NCBI GenBank assembly: GCA_963513935.1
Contig: OY740771.1
Span: 9,887,138 to 9,951,137, forward strand
Origin: Aphrophora alni
Lineage: Eukaryota > Arthropoda > Insecta > Hemiptera > Aphrophoridae
Reading direction: 5' to 3'
DNA length: 64,000 bases
Shown piece after piece: positions 32,206 to 43,971 of this stretch (position 1 is its first letter; each line of letters opens with the position of its first letter). The notes beneath the pieces are model-generated. The model was given only the letters and a program-made list of their open reading frames with translations. It did no database searches and had not been told where the DNA came from. The position numbers and the translations under genes were made by a program.

Positions 32206-33406
32206 CATTGACAGGAGACACAGGCTTACCTAGGAAAGTGGTCCTTGGTATTTTACCTAATAGTACACAAGTAAGAAAACACACAAGTTCTGTAGTATTA
32301 TGTAAACACTGTTCACTTTCTCAATTAGTAGAGAGTATAAAAAGAAGATTGAATTGTTTTAATTTAGGATGCATATGTGCTGTGACCCGGTTCCCCATCT
32401 TCTTGGTTCAGAGAGGTTACATTCTGGAGGGAGTGATTTTATAATTTTTGTTTTGAAGCAGTCATAATTATTTTTTACTAGAGGAACTATTGAAGTTGTT
32501 GGAGCGAAAATGTATTTTGCATGTTTTGTATATTGGCCTATTGCATGGAAAATAACTGTGGGGGGGGGGGAGGTTAGGTTGTTTAGGTGTGTTGGGATCC
32601 TGAAGCTTGTGGTGAACTAATAGATTTGTGGGCTGTTTAAACAAGACTCTGGGAGGTTCTGTGAGAAGATTCTTGGTATGGTTGGGGATAATTGGTGACC
32701 AGAGAGATGGATAAGTTATCTTTTTTCTTGGGTGTGATATCTGTGTTTTGTGTCAAATGAATTTGATTCCTAACCAGTTTCTCAGGATAACCCCTTTTTA
32801 CAAATGCAGATGTCATTCTTTTGTTAAATTCATGTAGTTTAACAAATCCTTTAAGCACTGATTGCCTGGTTATAGGGAATGACTCCTTTAGTATTCATAG
32901 GATGGCTGCTGTCGAAGTGGAGGTATTTGTAGGTGGTTTGTTGGTTTAACATGGATGTCAGTTTGTATTTTGCCGTTCTTTAGTTTTACATTGACGTCCA
33001 GAAAGGTAACTTGTGAAAGTCCAGGTGGAATTTAGAAGAAAAAATTTATAAAGTCTTTCTAAGCTTAACTGTTCTGATGTAAAAATTAAAAAGGTATCGT
33101 CAATCTATCTGTACCAACAGAGTTTGATGGGGTTGCCGTCTAAGAAAAGTTTCTTCCAATTCTCCCATGGGATTGCATAGAATGGAGCCATTCTGGTACC
33201 CAATGCTGTTCCTTTATTTGTAAAAAAATCTTGCCTTGGAATTTTCTTGCCTTGAATTGAATTTGGAGTTCTAGCCTTGTGTTTACAAAATATTTCAGAA
33301 CTTGAAGTGTTTTATTGTGTGTTTTTCTATTTGTGTACTATAAGGTAATACCAAGGAACACTTTGTAAGGTAAGTCAGTGTCTCCTATCCATACAAAATC
33401 TAAACT
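32206..33406 (-). mobile_element. Penelope-like element fragment flanked by inverted arms
   Basis: Its outer segments are inverted copies of each other: GACAGGAGACACAGGCTTAC at ~32210 and, inverted, the word ending TCTCCTATCCATAC at ~33394. The same arms form the smaller fold-back at 60121-60412. A Penelope-type reverse transcriptase fragment lies between them on the - strand. Confidence 0.65.
32640..33280 (-). pseudogene. Penelope-like reverse transcriptase fragment
   Basis: In - strand order: LKYFVNTRL, a shifted frame, GTALGTRMAPFYAI (family G.AMGT.MAPSYA), then WYR(stop)IDDTFLIFTSEQL (the YIDD-type catalytic box, interrupted), VTFLDVNVKLKNGKIQTDI, HVKPTN, and finally KRMTSAFVKRGYPEKLVRNQ I. 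This is the palm-to-thumb part of a Penelope RT. Stops and frameshifts make it non-functional, and the C-terminal endonuclease is absent from this copy. Confidence 0.75.
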
Positions 33407-33409
33407 AAT

Positions 33410-34410
33410 AGATAGATAAAATAGGACAAGAGAAGATTAGATAAAATGTGTTAAAACCGTTGACTTATTGAAATCATTCTAGTAGCAAAATTATTGAACT
33501 TTGAGCTGCTGTGACAAGATAAAAACTAAACATTCATAAGAAGCAGGTTGAATTGACCTACCAGAATATGTAAAACAATGAATACAGTTATATTTGTAAA
33601 TACCGTAAAAAAATACAGTTATTTTGTTATATCCAGGACGGTGAATCCAGTAGGTACTTAAGACCAAAAGCTTTAAAATAAGGGCTTCTTCATCTTTCTA
33701 GTTCCTGAAATATTAAGCCATTTCCATATTTTTTACACACACTATAATATTAAGTAATTTAAGTTGGGAAATTACTGCTATGAGTGGATACTTCAGATGT
33801 TACTATATACATGAGGAATATTTGCAATAATAGATATTTAATAATAGCAAATCATAATACTGTGTAGGCCTATATATAAAGTTAATAACAACCCTAGCCT
33901 GATGTTAGCCTTAAGATCTGGTTATATTTTACTGTATTTATTACAACTGACTTTTATACCTAATTAAAGCATGCGTCTCGATCCTGAGGTAACCTCGACA
34001 CCTTTCTTCATGAAGTCTTTGGGTTAGATCCTTCTTGATCAACTCTTGTGACACTATAACGAGGGCTCATGTCTCTGTTATAACCTCTTTTTTTATGAGA
34101 AAAAAGTATAGCAGTCTCCAAACTTTTTGCAAAATTGTTTGATTTTGGTAAGTGAGGAATTTAAAACAAAATAAGCTTATGTGAAGCACAACTTGACCAT
34201 CCAAGGCTGTCCCTGGAAGTAATTAAAAAAAAAATTTTTTTTACCTAATTTTGATTATACGGAACAATCATTTTGTCAACAAGTTCCATGTAATGGACAG
34301 TTTTTTGATACATCTAGTTTTTTGAGTTTTTGTTAAAAATATATTAGACTGTTCATGATTTATTTTGTAGCATGTTAGTCTCATCTTTTATTCTTGCTTG
34401 CTAATAACAG
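33410..34410. other. Intergenic, no gene seen
   Basis: AT-rich. A stretch at 33960-34060 faintly resembles 60690-60790 (CTTTCTTCATG.AGTCTT, CTTGA..AACTCTTGT), suggesting another ancient repeat copy. Confidence 0.3.
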
Positions 34411-34415
34411 AGTTA

Positions 34416-34818
34416 GGAAATAAACCACAAACACAATTTTTAGTAAAATTCTACTCTTTTATTGAGTCTTGCCGACCATGATTTCACCAGTGACAGCATT
34501 TACGAGGCAGCTTAACACAGACTATAGGTAGAACGAATAGTTACTTGGCTCGCAAACAAATGTAAATGGACAGGGTGTTGAGGGGAGTGGGAGACTTCTG
34601 GTCAAAGGTCAGATAATGGTTTCAATAGAGGTGAATTTGACAAAAAATTTACTTGGTCATTTAAAACATGGCTAGCATCTTTATAAAATAATCGCTTAAT
34701 CTCTAATATTTCCAATAAATTTAATTTCCTACTTTTTTCATTGACATGGTGAAACCATGGTCGGTAAGACAATAAAAAGTAGAATTTTACTAAAAATTGT
34801 ATTTGTGGTTTTCTTTCC
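34416..34818. repeat. Inverted repeat containing a Penelope-like C-terminal coding end
   Basis: The arms 34416-34494 and 34736-34818 are inverted copies (CCACAAACACAATTTTTAGT, AAAATTCTACTCTTTTATTG, CCGACCATGATTTCACCA). The right arm and the adjoining interior are the coding end described in the next entry. Confidence 0.65.
34602..34818 (-). pseudogene. Penelope-like GIY-YIG endonuclease C-terminal fragment
   Basis: An open - strand stretch reads FHHVNEKSRKLNLLEILEIK, then RLFYKDASHVLNDQVNF and LSNSPLLKPL. The pattern KGRKLNLLE..EI......LNDQ..F...PL is that of the C-terminal end of Penelope-like endonuclease domains. Only the end of the protein is present. Confidence 0.6.
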
Positions 34819-35129
34819 TCAAAATGGAGTTCTACCAAGTGCCGTCGGTCAGTAGTATAAATCGTATAACAGTGTTTATAGAAAATGTCATTAGAATACC
34901 CATCAAAACTGAGGATCATCTATCCTGCAAATTTATAGGCAATCAGAAAACCTTGGTTGTAAAAATCACCCGATACTCTTGGGAAAGATAAAGGTAATTA
35001 ATTTTGTTTATGATTATAAATATAATGAGATTTTTTTTGGAATTTTATTAAAAAGTTTGAATGAAAATCGTCAACATGTAAAGGATTTCCATAATCTGCA
35101 CTAGGACAATTAGGAAAACTAGCTGAAGA

Positions 35130-35225
35130 AAGAAAGTTCAATAAAAACTTGGAACACAATATATCACAAATAATACATTTATTAATGTTTTTAACGGCAA
35201 TGTTCCCATCTTCAGTAATGCATGA
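35130..35225 (-). repeat. Degenerate Penelope/retrozyme terminal-like sequence
   Basis: The - strand reads CTGAAGATGGGAACATTGCC, then GTTAAAAACATTAATAAATG. The CTGAAGA core is intact but the expected GAAA is altered to TTAAAA, so it looks like a decayed copy of the hammerhead-bearing terminal sequences seen at 52.3 kb and 28.8 kb. Confidence 0.35.
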
Positions 35226-35569
35226 ACTACAATAATCAAAATGTTGTCTATAACTAGCAGAGAAAATGATAGCAATATGAAATTGAAGGCATCTTTTTTA
35301 TATCTTAGGGGGTGTTTTTGTTGCTCATATATGTTAAAAACATATTTTCAAGTACATTATTATCCAATTTGCATGGTTAAGTTTTATTCCAGCATTTTCA
35401 TTAACATTATGTTATCAAAAATATAATAAGCTATATCAGCCATATTGTTTTTACAAATGTTTTACACCAATTGTGATATTTGAATTTTGTCAGCTCAATT
35501 ACTACTGCAATCTATTGGTGCATTCTACCACAGAGCTGTTGACATCCACTAATCAAATAGATCTAAACT

Positions 35570-36260
35570 GGACACCTTTATGCATAAAAGGAACCAAGCG
35601 CCTCTGTCTTTAAAATGAGAAATTGAGGCTCAAAATTTCTTAAGGTTCCTAATTATATTTCAGCTGTAATGCAAGTATAATTTAGTATCAACAATTTGTT
35701 ATACATTTGTTTTTTAATTATCTTTATTTATCATATCATTTTTTGTTTTATACAAATTATTAAAGAAACTGGCACTGGGTTCCTTTCATTTTGTTGTAAT
35801 ATAAACCAGCCCAGCGAAAATTTCACTTAACTGTTTGTTTTATTATTATTTTATTTATCACCTTTATTGTAATAATATTTAATTATTAAATGTCACAATT
35901 TCTTGTATATCTGACTGTTTAGTATCTACTCTTTGTAGTTAGTGGTAATATAGTTCAACAATTTGTTTTGTTCTTTTTTTTAAACTCATGATCAAAATAA
36001 TTTAGTTCACTTTGCAAAATTATTTACTGGGCACTTGATTCCTTTATGCACATTAGCTGATCCAAGAAATACAAAAACAATTAATGGTGTTTTGTTCTCT
36101 TATGTGTTTTCGGGAAGGTAACTAACATTTATTTATTTTTAATTGTATTACCGACCACCATGATAATTGTTGAGCACATAATTTTCTATGAGATGGCTGG
36201 GCTAACTCAATTTGGATAAGAGTGCCGCTTGGTTCCTTTATGCATAAAGGCATCCAACTA
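35570..36260. repeat. Fold-back cluster with repeated GGTTCCTTTATGCATAAAGG motif
   Basis: CCTTTATGCATAAAAGGAAC CAAGCG at 35575 is inverted relative to CGCTTGGTTCCTTTATGCAT AAAGG at ~36227. Two further copies in the latter orientation occur at ~35767 (CACTGGGTTCCTTTCAT) and ~36031 (CACTTGATTCCTTTATGCA). The whole resembles a small fold-back element with internally repeated motif copies, like the larger structure directly downstream. Confidence 0.5.
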
Positions 36261-36356
36261 GTGCAGTCAAATTTAGCCATTTTATGTTTCTCTGAATGAT
36301 TAGTATTAAGTTAATGTGTTCATTTTGTTTTAAGAGTATTTTTAATTTTGTTGCAG

Positions 36357-36425
36357 AGAGGACGACAGCTTTATCACATCAATGGTAAAATCAAATGAAA
36401 AAGTTATTGTGTTGAAAAAATAATT
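36357..36425 (+). CDS. Possible terminal exon of the unidentified + strand gene
   Basis: It follows the acceptor TTTTGTTGCAG. In the phase left by the candidate exon at 30602-30665 it reads RGRQLYHINGKIK and a TGA. In another phase it reads EDDSFITSMVKSNEKVIVLK K and a TAA. No protein is recognised. Weak evidence. Confidence 0.15.
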
Positions 36426-36669
36426 ATAAAAAATATATTTTATTACTTTTTAAAATGTTTAATTATATATTGAACAATATATTTTTTTATCTTTAAAAAT
36501 AAAGTATGTAAATGAATATTTAAATAAATAATTTTATTTATCAGCTTGCATTATTTTATTAAATATCTTTTCATGATTTTCAATAAGAATTTTTTACAGT
36601 GACATTAAAGAAAGTTATTGCTTTACTTTGTTTATTATATATCTAGAGGAAAGCACTTAAGATTTTAAA

Positions 36670-38640
36670 TGAGAAAGTTATCATTTGGTTTATTTTCTGG
36701 AAGAGTGCAGCACCTCCTTGATGTACAAAATGATTTTACATGAGTCCGATTTTACATGGTATCTATTGCTTAGTTATTCTCATAGAGCGCAGGTATTCCT
36801 TTGCATTGAAAATTTTATTTTTTTAATTTCAGAAGAAAATCTTCAAAAGACAAAATGTTACCTTAAAATGTTGTTATAGAATAATTCTAGTAGATCGCAG
36901 CACCTCCTTGAAGATAAAAAATTATTTTATCTCAGAAAGTTATAAACTTAGTTTATTTTCCTTAAGAGTGCAGCACTTCCTTAACATGAAAATTGATTGT
37001 AGTATTGAGTGTAATATGTTCCGTTAAATATTTAACAGACCGTTAAGTTTTTCTCAGTGTAACAAGAAATTATCCTGTCTCGCTGTGAAAACTTAACCGC
37101 TGGTTAAATATTTAACGGGGCATAAATTTTCTCAGTGAAACAGTACAAACTTAATCGACCGTTAAGTTTTTCTCAGTGTAACAAGAAAATTGTTCTGTCT
37201 CGCTGTGAAAACTTAACCACTGGTTAAATATTTAACGGATCACCAATTTTCTCAGTGAAACAATACAAACTTAATCGACCGTTAAGTTTTTCTCAGTGTA
37301 ACAAGAAATTATCCTGTCTCGCTGTGAAAACTTAACCGCTGGTTAAATATTTAACGGGGCATAAATTTTCTCAGTGAAACAGTACAAACTTAATCGACCG
37401 TTAAGTTTTTCTCAGTGTAACAAGAAAATTGTCCTGTCTCGCTGTATAAACTTAACCGCTGGTTAAATATTTAACGGGGCATAAATTTTCTCAGTGAAAC
37501 AGTACAAACTTAATCGACCGTTAAGTTTTTCTCAGTGTAACAAGAAAATTGTTCTGTCTCGCTGTGAAAACTTAACCACTGGTTAAATATTTAACGGATC
37601 ACCAATTTTCTCAGTGAAACAATACAAACTTAATCGACCGTTAAGTTTTCTCAGTGTAACAAGAAATTATCCTGTCTCGCTGTGAAAACTTAACCGCTGG
37701 TTAAATATTTAACGGGGCATAAATTTTCTCAGTGAAACAGTACAAACTTAATCGACCGTTAAGTTTTTCTCAGTGTAACAAGAAAATTGTCCTGTCTCGC
37801 TGTGTAAACTTAACCGCTGGTTAAATATTTAACGTGGCATAAATTTTCTCTGTGAAATAGTACAAACTTAATCGACCGTTAAGTTTTTCTCAGTGTAACA
37901 AGAAAATTGTTCTGTCTCGCTGTGAAAACTTAACCACTGGTTAAATATTTAACGGATCATAAATTTTCTCAGTGAAACAATACAAACTTAATCGACCGTT
38001 AAGTTTTTCTCAGTGTAACAAGAAAATTGTCCTGTCTCGCTGTGTAAACTTAACCGCTGGTTAAATATTTAACGTGGCATAAATTTTCTCAGTGAAATAG
38101 TACAAACTTAATCGACCGTTAAGTTTTTCTCAGTGTAACAAGAAAATTGTCCTGTCTCGCTGTGAAAACTTAATCTCTGGTTAAATATTTAACGGGTCAT
38201 AAATTTTCTCAGTGAAACAGGACGAATTTGATTTACCATTAATTTTTTAATCACATAAAATCAATTTCCATGTCCGTTAAGTGCTGCGCTCTTGAGGAAA
38301 ATTATCCAAGTTGTAACTTCACTAATGGAATAATTTTTTTATAGTCAAGGAGGTGCTACACTCTTTCAGAAAATAAACTAAGCTATAATTTTCTCAGTTT
38401 AAAAATAAATTTTCATGTCAAGATGCTGATATACCAGAATTATGTGGATAACTTTCTCAGGTACATTATTTCAATGTTCAAGCAAGTGCTGTATTCTAAC
38501 AAAGAATGTTCTCAGATAAAATCATATTATTGCAGATAAAGGAGGTGTTGCACCTTTCCAAAAAAAAACAAAAAAAAACTAACTTTCCCTGTTCAAATTA
38601 ATTTTCAATCCCAAGGAAGTATTTGTACTCTCTGAGAATG
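36670..38640. repeat. ~2-kb fold-back structure with a satellite core
   Basis: Outer motif copies GTGCAGCACCTCCTTGA occur at ~36705, 36897 and 36968 in one orientation. They recur inverted at ~38281, 38346, 38480, 38539 and 38611 (for example CAAGGAGGTGCTACACTCTT). The adjoining words (TTTATTTTC, CTCAGAAAGTTATAA) are also inverted between the two sides. Ten ~120-bp tandem units sit at the centre. No coding frame is present. The layout resembles fold-back elements whose arms are made of repeats; the family is unknown to me. Confidence 0.75.
37041..38235. repeat. Tandem array, ten copies of a ~120-bp unit
   Basis: Copies of CGTTAAGTTTTTCTCAGTGT start at 37041, 37160, 37280, 37399, 37519, 37639, 37757, 37877, 37997 and 38117, so the period is 118-120 bases. 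Each unit also contains the palindrome-rich block AACTTAACCGCTGGTTAAAT ATTTAACGG and a second TTTTCTCAGTG, so it may be an old dimer of ~60 bases. Variants (ACCACTGG with GGATCACC, or ACCGCTGG with GGGGCATA) alternate, hinting at higher-order amplification. Confidence 0.95.
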
Positions 38641-38649
38641 AAGTAATTG

Positions 38650-41600
38650 ATACTACTAGTAAAATAAATCATAATGTATCTTTTATGAAAGTTTTATACA
38701 TACTTACCATTGACGAAACCCTTTCCACACTCACTTGAAACTTCAAATAAATGTAAGGGGGGGAGGGGATATAATCTCTCTTCTATCAATAAATTTTCAA
38801 TTAATCATTGTTTCATTGTTTAACTTGTATACACATTGTTAGGATGTAGGATTCCATTGGGTAATAACAAAATAAACAACACTTTTTTAATTTTAGTGGA
38901 AATTGTAATCAGAGTGATGCTCCACATACATAAAATATAACATGTCATTATTATTTTATATAATTTTATTTATATCTAGTACAGTAATAAGTAATTGTGA
39001 TATATTTATATATCTCTTGTCATTTATATTCAATTCAATAATAACAATAATAATAAATATTTTTTAATATTATTAATGTCATTATTATTAATAGTAACAA
39101 TAATTAGTTTATATGGTTGCTTAAAATAATTAGAAAAAGAGATAAAAAAGAAATTAAATAAAAAAAATTGCACCAACAAGTGGGGAAAATAGTTACGGAC
39201 TATATTAAAATTTACATTTTTAGGAATGAATAAATTTTTAAAGGAGACTTGGCAAGAATCCTTTAAAAAAGGAGGAAAATAAATTAGACTCCTATATTAA
39301 AATAATCATGTTCCAATATCCCACACATATAGGCCTTACATCGTAAAATAATTTAAGTTGAGTTTTGTGCAACGGAAAGTCGGTAACTATTTAGTATTGC
39401 ACCTTAATAAGGCTGACATTCCTTGCAAATATATATAAACCCATCTTTCTTTTATACCTATATAAAATGCACACATATGTTTAGGCAGCTCTGAACATTC
39501 CATTTAGGCCAAATAACCTAGCACCTATAAATGTATATATTATATCTATATCATAAATACAATTAATAGCAAAGTAATTTAACATTTGAGCATTTATACA
39601 ATAAATACAAATCAATAAAAAACTGATATAATAGAATTTGATTTCGATAACAAAAAACCTAAATTGGTGTTCCGCCTTTTTTTTTTTATTTACATTATCT
39701 TTACATTACTTATGCATTCGCTTCATCCATGATTTCTTAATAATTAAAATGTATGACACGCTCTAATTGGCAGTTAAAAACAATACTTAAAATTATTAAT
39801 ATAATGTTGTCTGCTAAATAAACTAACATAGTTGTATAAAATATTATATAACTTTTAAATTTATTTAATCTTTTTAATCTAATTGTCTAATTTATACATT
39901 CACATTTTATATTCGTTTCCTTTATTTTGTCTGTCATCAAGGCCGTCTTAACATTGAGGATATCCTACAGCCACTTTTTAAAGTTGATGCAAAAATATAT
40001 TATTACAAAATATTTGAATTCACATCAAAAATATAAATAGATGATTTTTGCACTGTAACGTTCTATCAGTAAGAAGTTTAGTATAATGTGACCCTCCTCG
40101 TCGGGAGGTTTGTTATTTAAGAATAATTTAATTAACCTTTACAATAAATATACTGTTTACTGACTATTGCCAGTCAACTAAAAGTTGAGATATATTAGAT
40201 GAAATCTTTGTTGTGAGAGCATTTTATACTTTGTTGCCTACATTTTTACTTGTGTTACTGCCAATAGTAGAAAATTATGGTCATACAATTTGATCTACCA
40301 ATTAAAAATTTTCTATACAAATCAAAATAAAGTAAATATAACAGCATTTATAGAAACGCAGGTATATAACTGTCAGAGATATAAAGAAATTCAGTTTCTA
40401 ATCCATAAACAATGTATCAAAAACTAACTAAATATTATCTTGGGTTAAACACACAACAAACTTTGTGAGCCCACAATATGTTATACAAAATACAATGTCA
40501 TTTTCCAAGTGAGTAATATTTAATTAAAGTGTCTATAAAGCTTATCAAGTTTTCCAGGGCTTATAATTCATTTTACTACCTTCATCAAAACAAATGACCA
40601 AATAATACTCATAAATAAAAAGTACAGAAAATATAATGGATAAAACAATAATGTATACACATTCGTCCATAAAACCCCCAAAATAACGCAATATAAATTA
40701 TATTCTATACAAATAAAAAACCAAAACAGGTTAATATTACTTTAAACAGTTATTCAAGAAGTAAATTACATTAACATCAAATAACGATATAATAAATACA
40801 AAGATATGTTTAACATATTATATAGTCTATACATAGCTTGTTAGTATAACATGCAGAAATTTATAAATTCTGATTTGGAAAAATAACAACTAATAAACTA
40901 TAAAATTATAGAGTAATGTTATTTGCAAATCATTTAGTATTAACATAAATTTTTATGAAAAATATAAGTTTATAAATAATCTGTACATCACTTTTCAAAG
41001 AAAAAAGTTTATGGATATAATTGTGGTGTAAACATATTGTATAATCAATCATTACTACTCCTGATATCAGCTGTGTATGCATTAAACAATGTTTTTTTTC
41101 CTTCGGTGGACGTCAAACCTATTTTGCATTGACATGTTCAGGTCGGCAAAACAAATTTGAAGATATCAAGTTATTTTAAGAGGTCAGTGTCCGAAAGTAC
41201 AATTTTTGCAATAACTATATTTTTTATAGAGTTGGGGTTTTAACCATTATACACAAAATAGACCATAGAATGATCTATACAATAAATATCAATGCTGGAA
41301 GGTGTTAGAGCATTCTTCCCTCCCACCTTCCAAGCTTTATTCCCACAGTTGCTCTTTTTGTATACAGAGATGTTAGACATATAATGAAAGTCAGTAGAAT
41401 TGTGTTCGCCCAATAAAAAGTGAAAGAAATATATGTCTTTGTTCAATGATCCATGGCGAGGAACTCAGCAACCATAAAAAATCAACCACTTAATGCTGTT
41501 ACATGAAAACCAGAAAAATAAACCGTATTCTTTAAAAATAATTTTAAAAATGTTTTTAAAATAAAAGTTTCTTGTTTAGTTCTAAAAATAGTAGGCCTAC

Positions 41601-43960
41601 AATAGTATATTAGTCTATTTTATGAAAAATCAAGCATAATATCTTGTCTTTCTGTTAAAAACGGCATCAAACTCTTTATGGACTTTTTTAACTTAAAGCG
41701 TTAATAGACAAAGATAGATACGTTAAATATTTCTTTCTCTTTTTTTATCGAAGGCGTCATTTACATAAATGTTCTTGTCAAACATCTTTCTGGCTGTTAT
41801 AGTTTTAGCTGTATATTTCCTAAGATACTGAAAGTATTCATTGAAAAAATATTAAAAATTTTATATTTCTTTTGTTACTTTTGGTAACTTTACAAACTCA
41901 TTACACGTAGTTCAAAATAAAATGAAATAAATTAATGGGTGATCTATAATTTTATGGTTTAACTAACTTATAAGTCCACATAAGGATGGAATTACATTTT
42001 TAAACAGGAATGCACATATATATATAACAATACATTAAAAACAAACTATACCCCCAAACCGCCATTACACAAAATATTTTGGTTAAAGATTTTTAAATAA
42101 CCTTCACACAATGGATTTTGGAAAATGGTGGAATGTTTTTTAGCACTAATGTAAAACAGATTAAAGAGTGCAATAAGAATATATTGGAAGGATATCCTAA
42201 ATACTACAATGACTATATGTTAGGTCCGATTTTAGTGTTGATTTAAGGTAGAAAATCTTTAAAGCCACAATATACTGGTTTTTAAAGATGACAAAATCAA
42301 CTTATGGTTAAAAATAACAACAAATTTTTTAAACAACCGGTAATTTGACACTAAAATGAGGCTAAATTTGAATAAGTTTTTTGCTTACTTTAGAAGTCCG
42401 AGTGGACAATACATCTGGAATTCATCTTAAAACATTCTAAAAATAAATGACACAGAAATAACAATTTTATAAAAAGAATTGACATTAAGAAATATTTTAT
42501 AAGTCATCCTTGAGATGGATATCATGCATTTGTGGCTTTCTTAAGTACCAATAAAACTGTGGTTTGAGGTAATTTCTATTCCTTACAGTTAGACATAATT
42601 CTTATCTACAACATATAGCCATGATTGGAAATTATTAGAATATAAACATGAATCGAGGGCACACATAATCACCAGTCAATAAGATATATACTGGACTTAA
42701 TTTGGTGAATACACTAAAGAAACATTGTATGACATATAGTATGCGGCAAGCGACATGATGCACAAAGTTAACTTGTGGCATGCAACAAAATGTGACTTGT
42801 GGAAAATGAAAAGTACTGTTAACACACAGCAGTTAACATTACACACACAAAATTGTAAAATGGTTGTAGTACAAGTTTTTGTTGGATTATATATATGATT
42901 GATGTTTTACTAACGTTTTAAAAATCTATCGATAGCGATATTTGTGAAGACAAAAATAAAAAATTATAAAAGAATCAGGAAGCAAAAAAGATGGAAAAAA
43001 AATTATTTATAAAATAACAAAATTTGATGACATTTTAAGCTGAAGCAATAACTTTGTGATTGGACATAACGAGAGAGACAAAAACTACACTGTAAAATCT
43101 CACAAAAAAATTGAAGCTTTCGGTGTAATATGAATGTCGCATGAGGCAGGATATTTTACTGTCGCACAATGTTTCTTTAATGTAATCGCCATTATAAGGC
43201 AATTGATAGATTACATTAATTATTAAAGTTAAAATTGAATAAATAACTACATATATAAATAAGCTAGGTAACAATATCATGCAGTGAAGATAAATAAAAC
43301 ATAATATTTATAATGTTCAGAACTGCCGTTATTTATAAATAATAAAATACTTAGCAGACAACATGTATAGCACCAGTAAGAAAGAAACTAAGCAGATCTA
43401 ATGCGAACACGATCTCTCCGATGGTGCACTTTAACCTCTAAAACTAAAAAAAAAAAAAACATGTTAATAAGAAAATAGTAAGGTTAATTTAATGCTTAAG
43501 ATCTTTCACGTTTATTAATTGCAAATTAAATTTTATTTCTGCAATCGTTAGGAACGATTTTGTTCAAGGAAGAAAAAGAAAACTTGTTTTCCAATTTAAT
43601 TTGTGCTGCCTAAACAGAGGTAAGCTGCACCCTTGGAAGACTGTTAAGGAATGACGTTTCGTTCTAGTTAAACTAGAATATGAAAATAAAAATCGGTATC
43701 ATTTTTTCACACAAAATATTTTTTTGGACATATAAATTTATTTAACCGTTCAATAAATTACCGTATTTATACACAATCTTTTATAACAATAAACAATCAA
43801 TTTAACATGCAATAGAATTTAACATTTATTGAACGTCAAATATCTAAATTCTTCTTTCTGTAAAGGGATGTAAATCTTTCACCTTGAAATAAGGTTACCT
43901 TAAGATGAGTTAGACAACGTGTCTTACTTAATGATTACGTGTTCAACGTATTTATTTTGT
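38650..43960. other. Very AT-rich stretch, probable 3' UTR/intergenic DNA of FNDC3
   Basis: No supported gene for 5.3 kb. The part nearest 43971 must contain the FNDC3 3' UTR (- strand). Many possible poly(A) signals exist in this AT-rich DNA, so the transcript end cannot be fixed. A G-run lies at ~38757-38768, and an open frame at 41240-41446 has no known product. Confidence 0.4.
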
Positions 43961-43971
43961 TCTGTTTAGAT

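Noticed and set aside
33960..34060. Repeat shared with 60690-60790
   Set aside because: Similarity is limited to short interrupted words; too weak to define an element by eye.
37041..38235. CRISPR-like repeat array
   Set aside because: The units are ~120 bp and repeat end to end without unique spacers, in eukaryotic DNA; it is a satellite/minisatellite.
41240..41446. Small open frame in the FNDC3 downstream region
   Set aside because: No homology recognised, AT-rich composition, and no splice or start context that sets it apart from chance.
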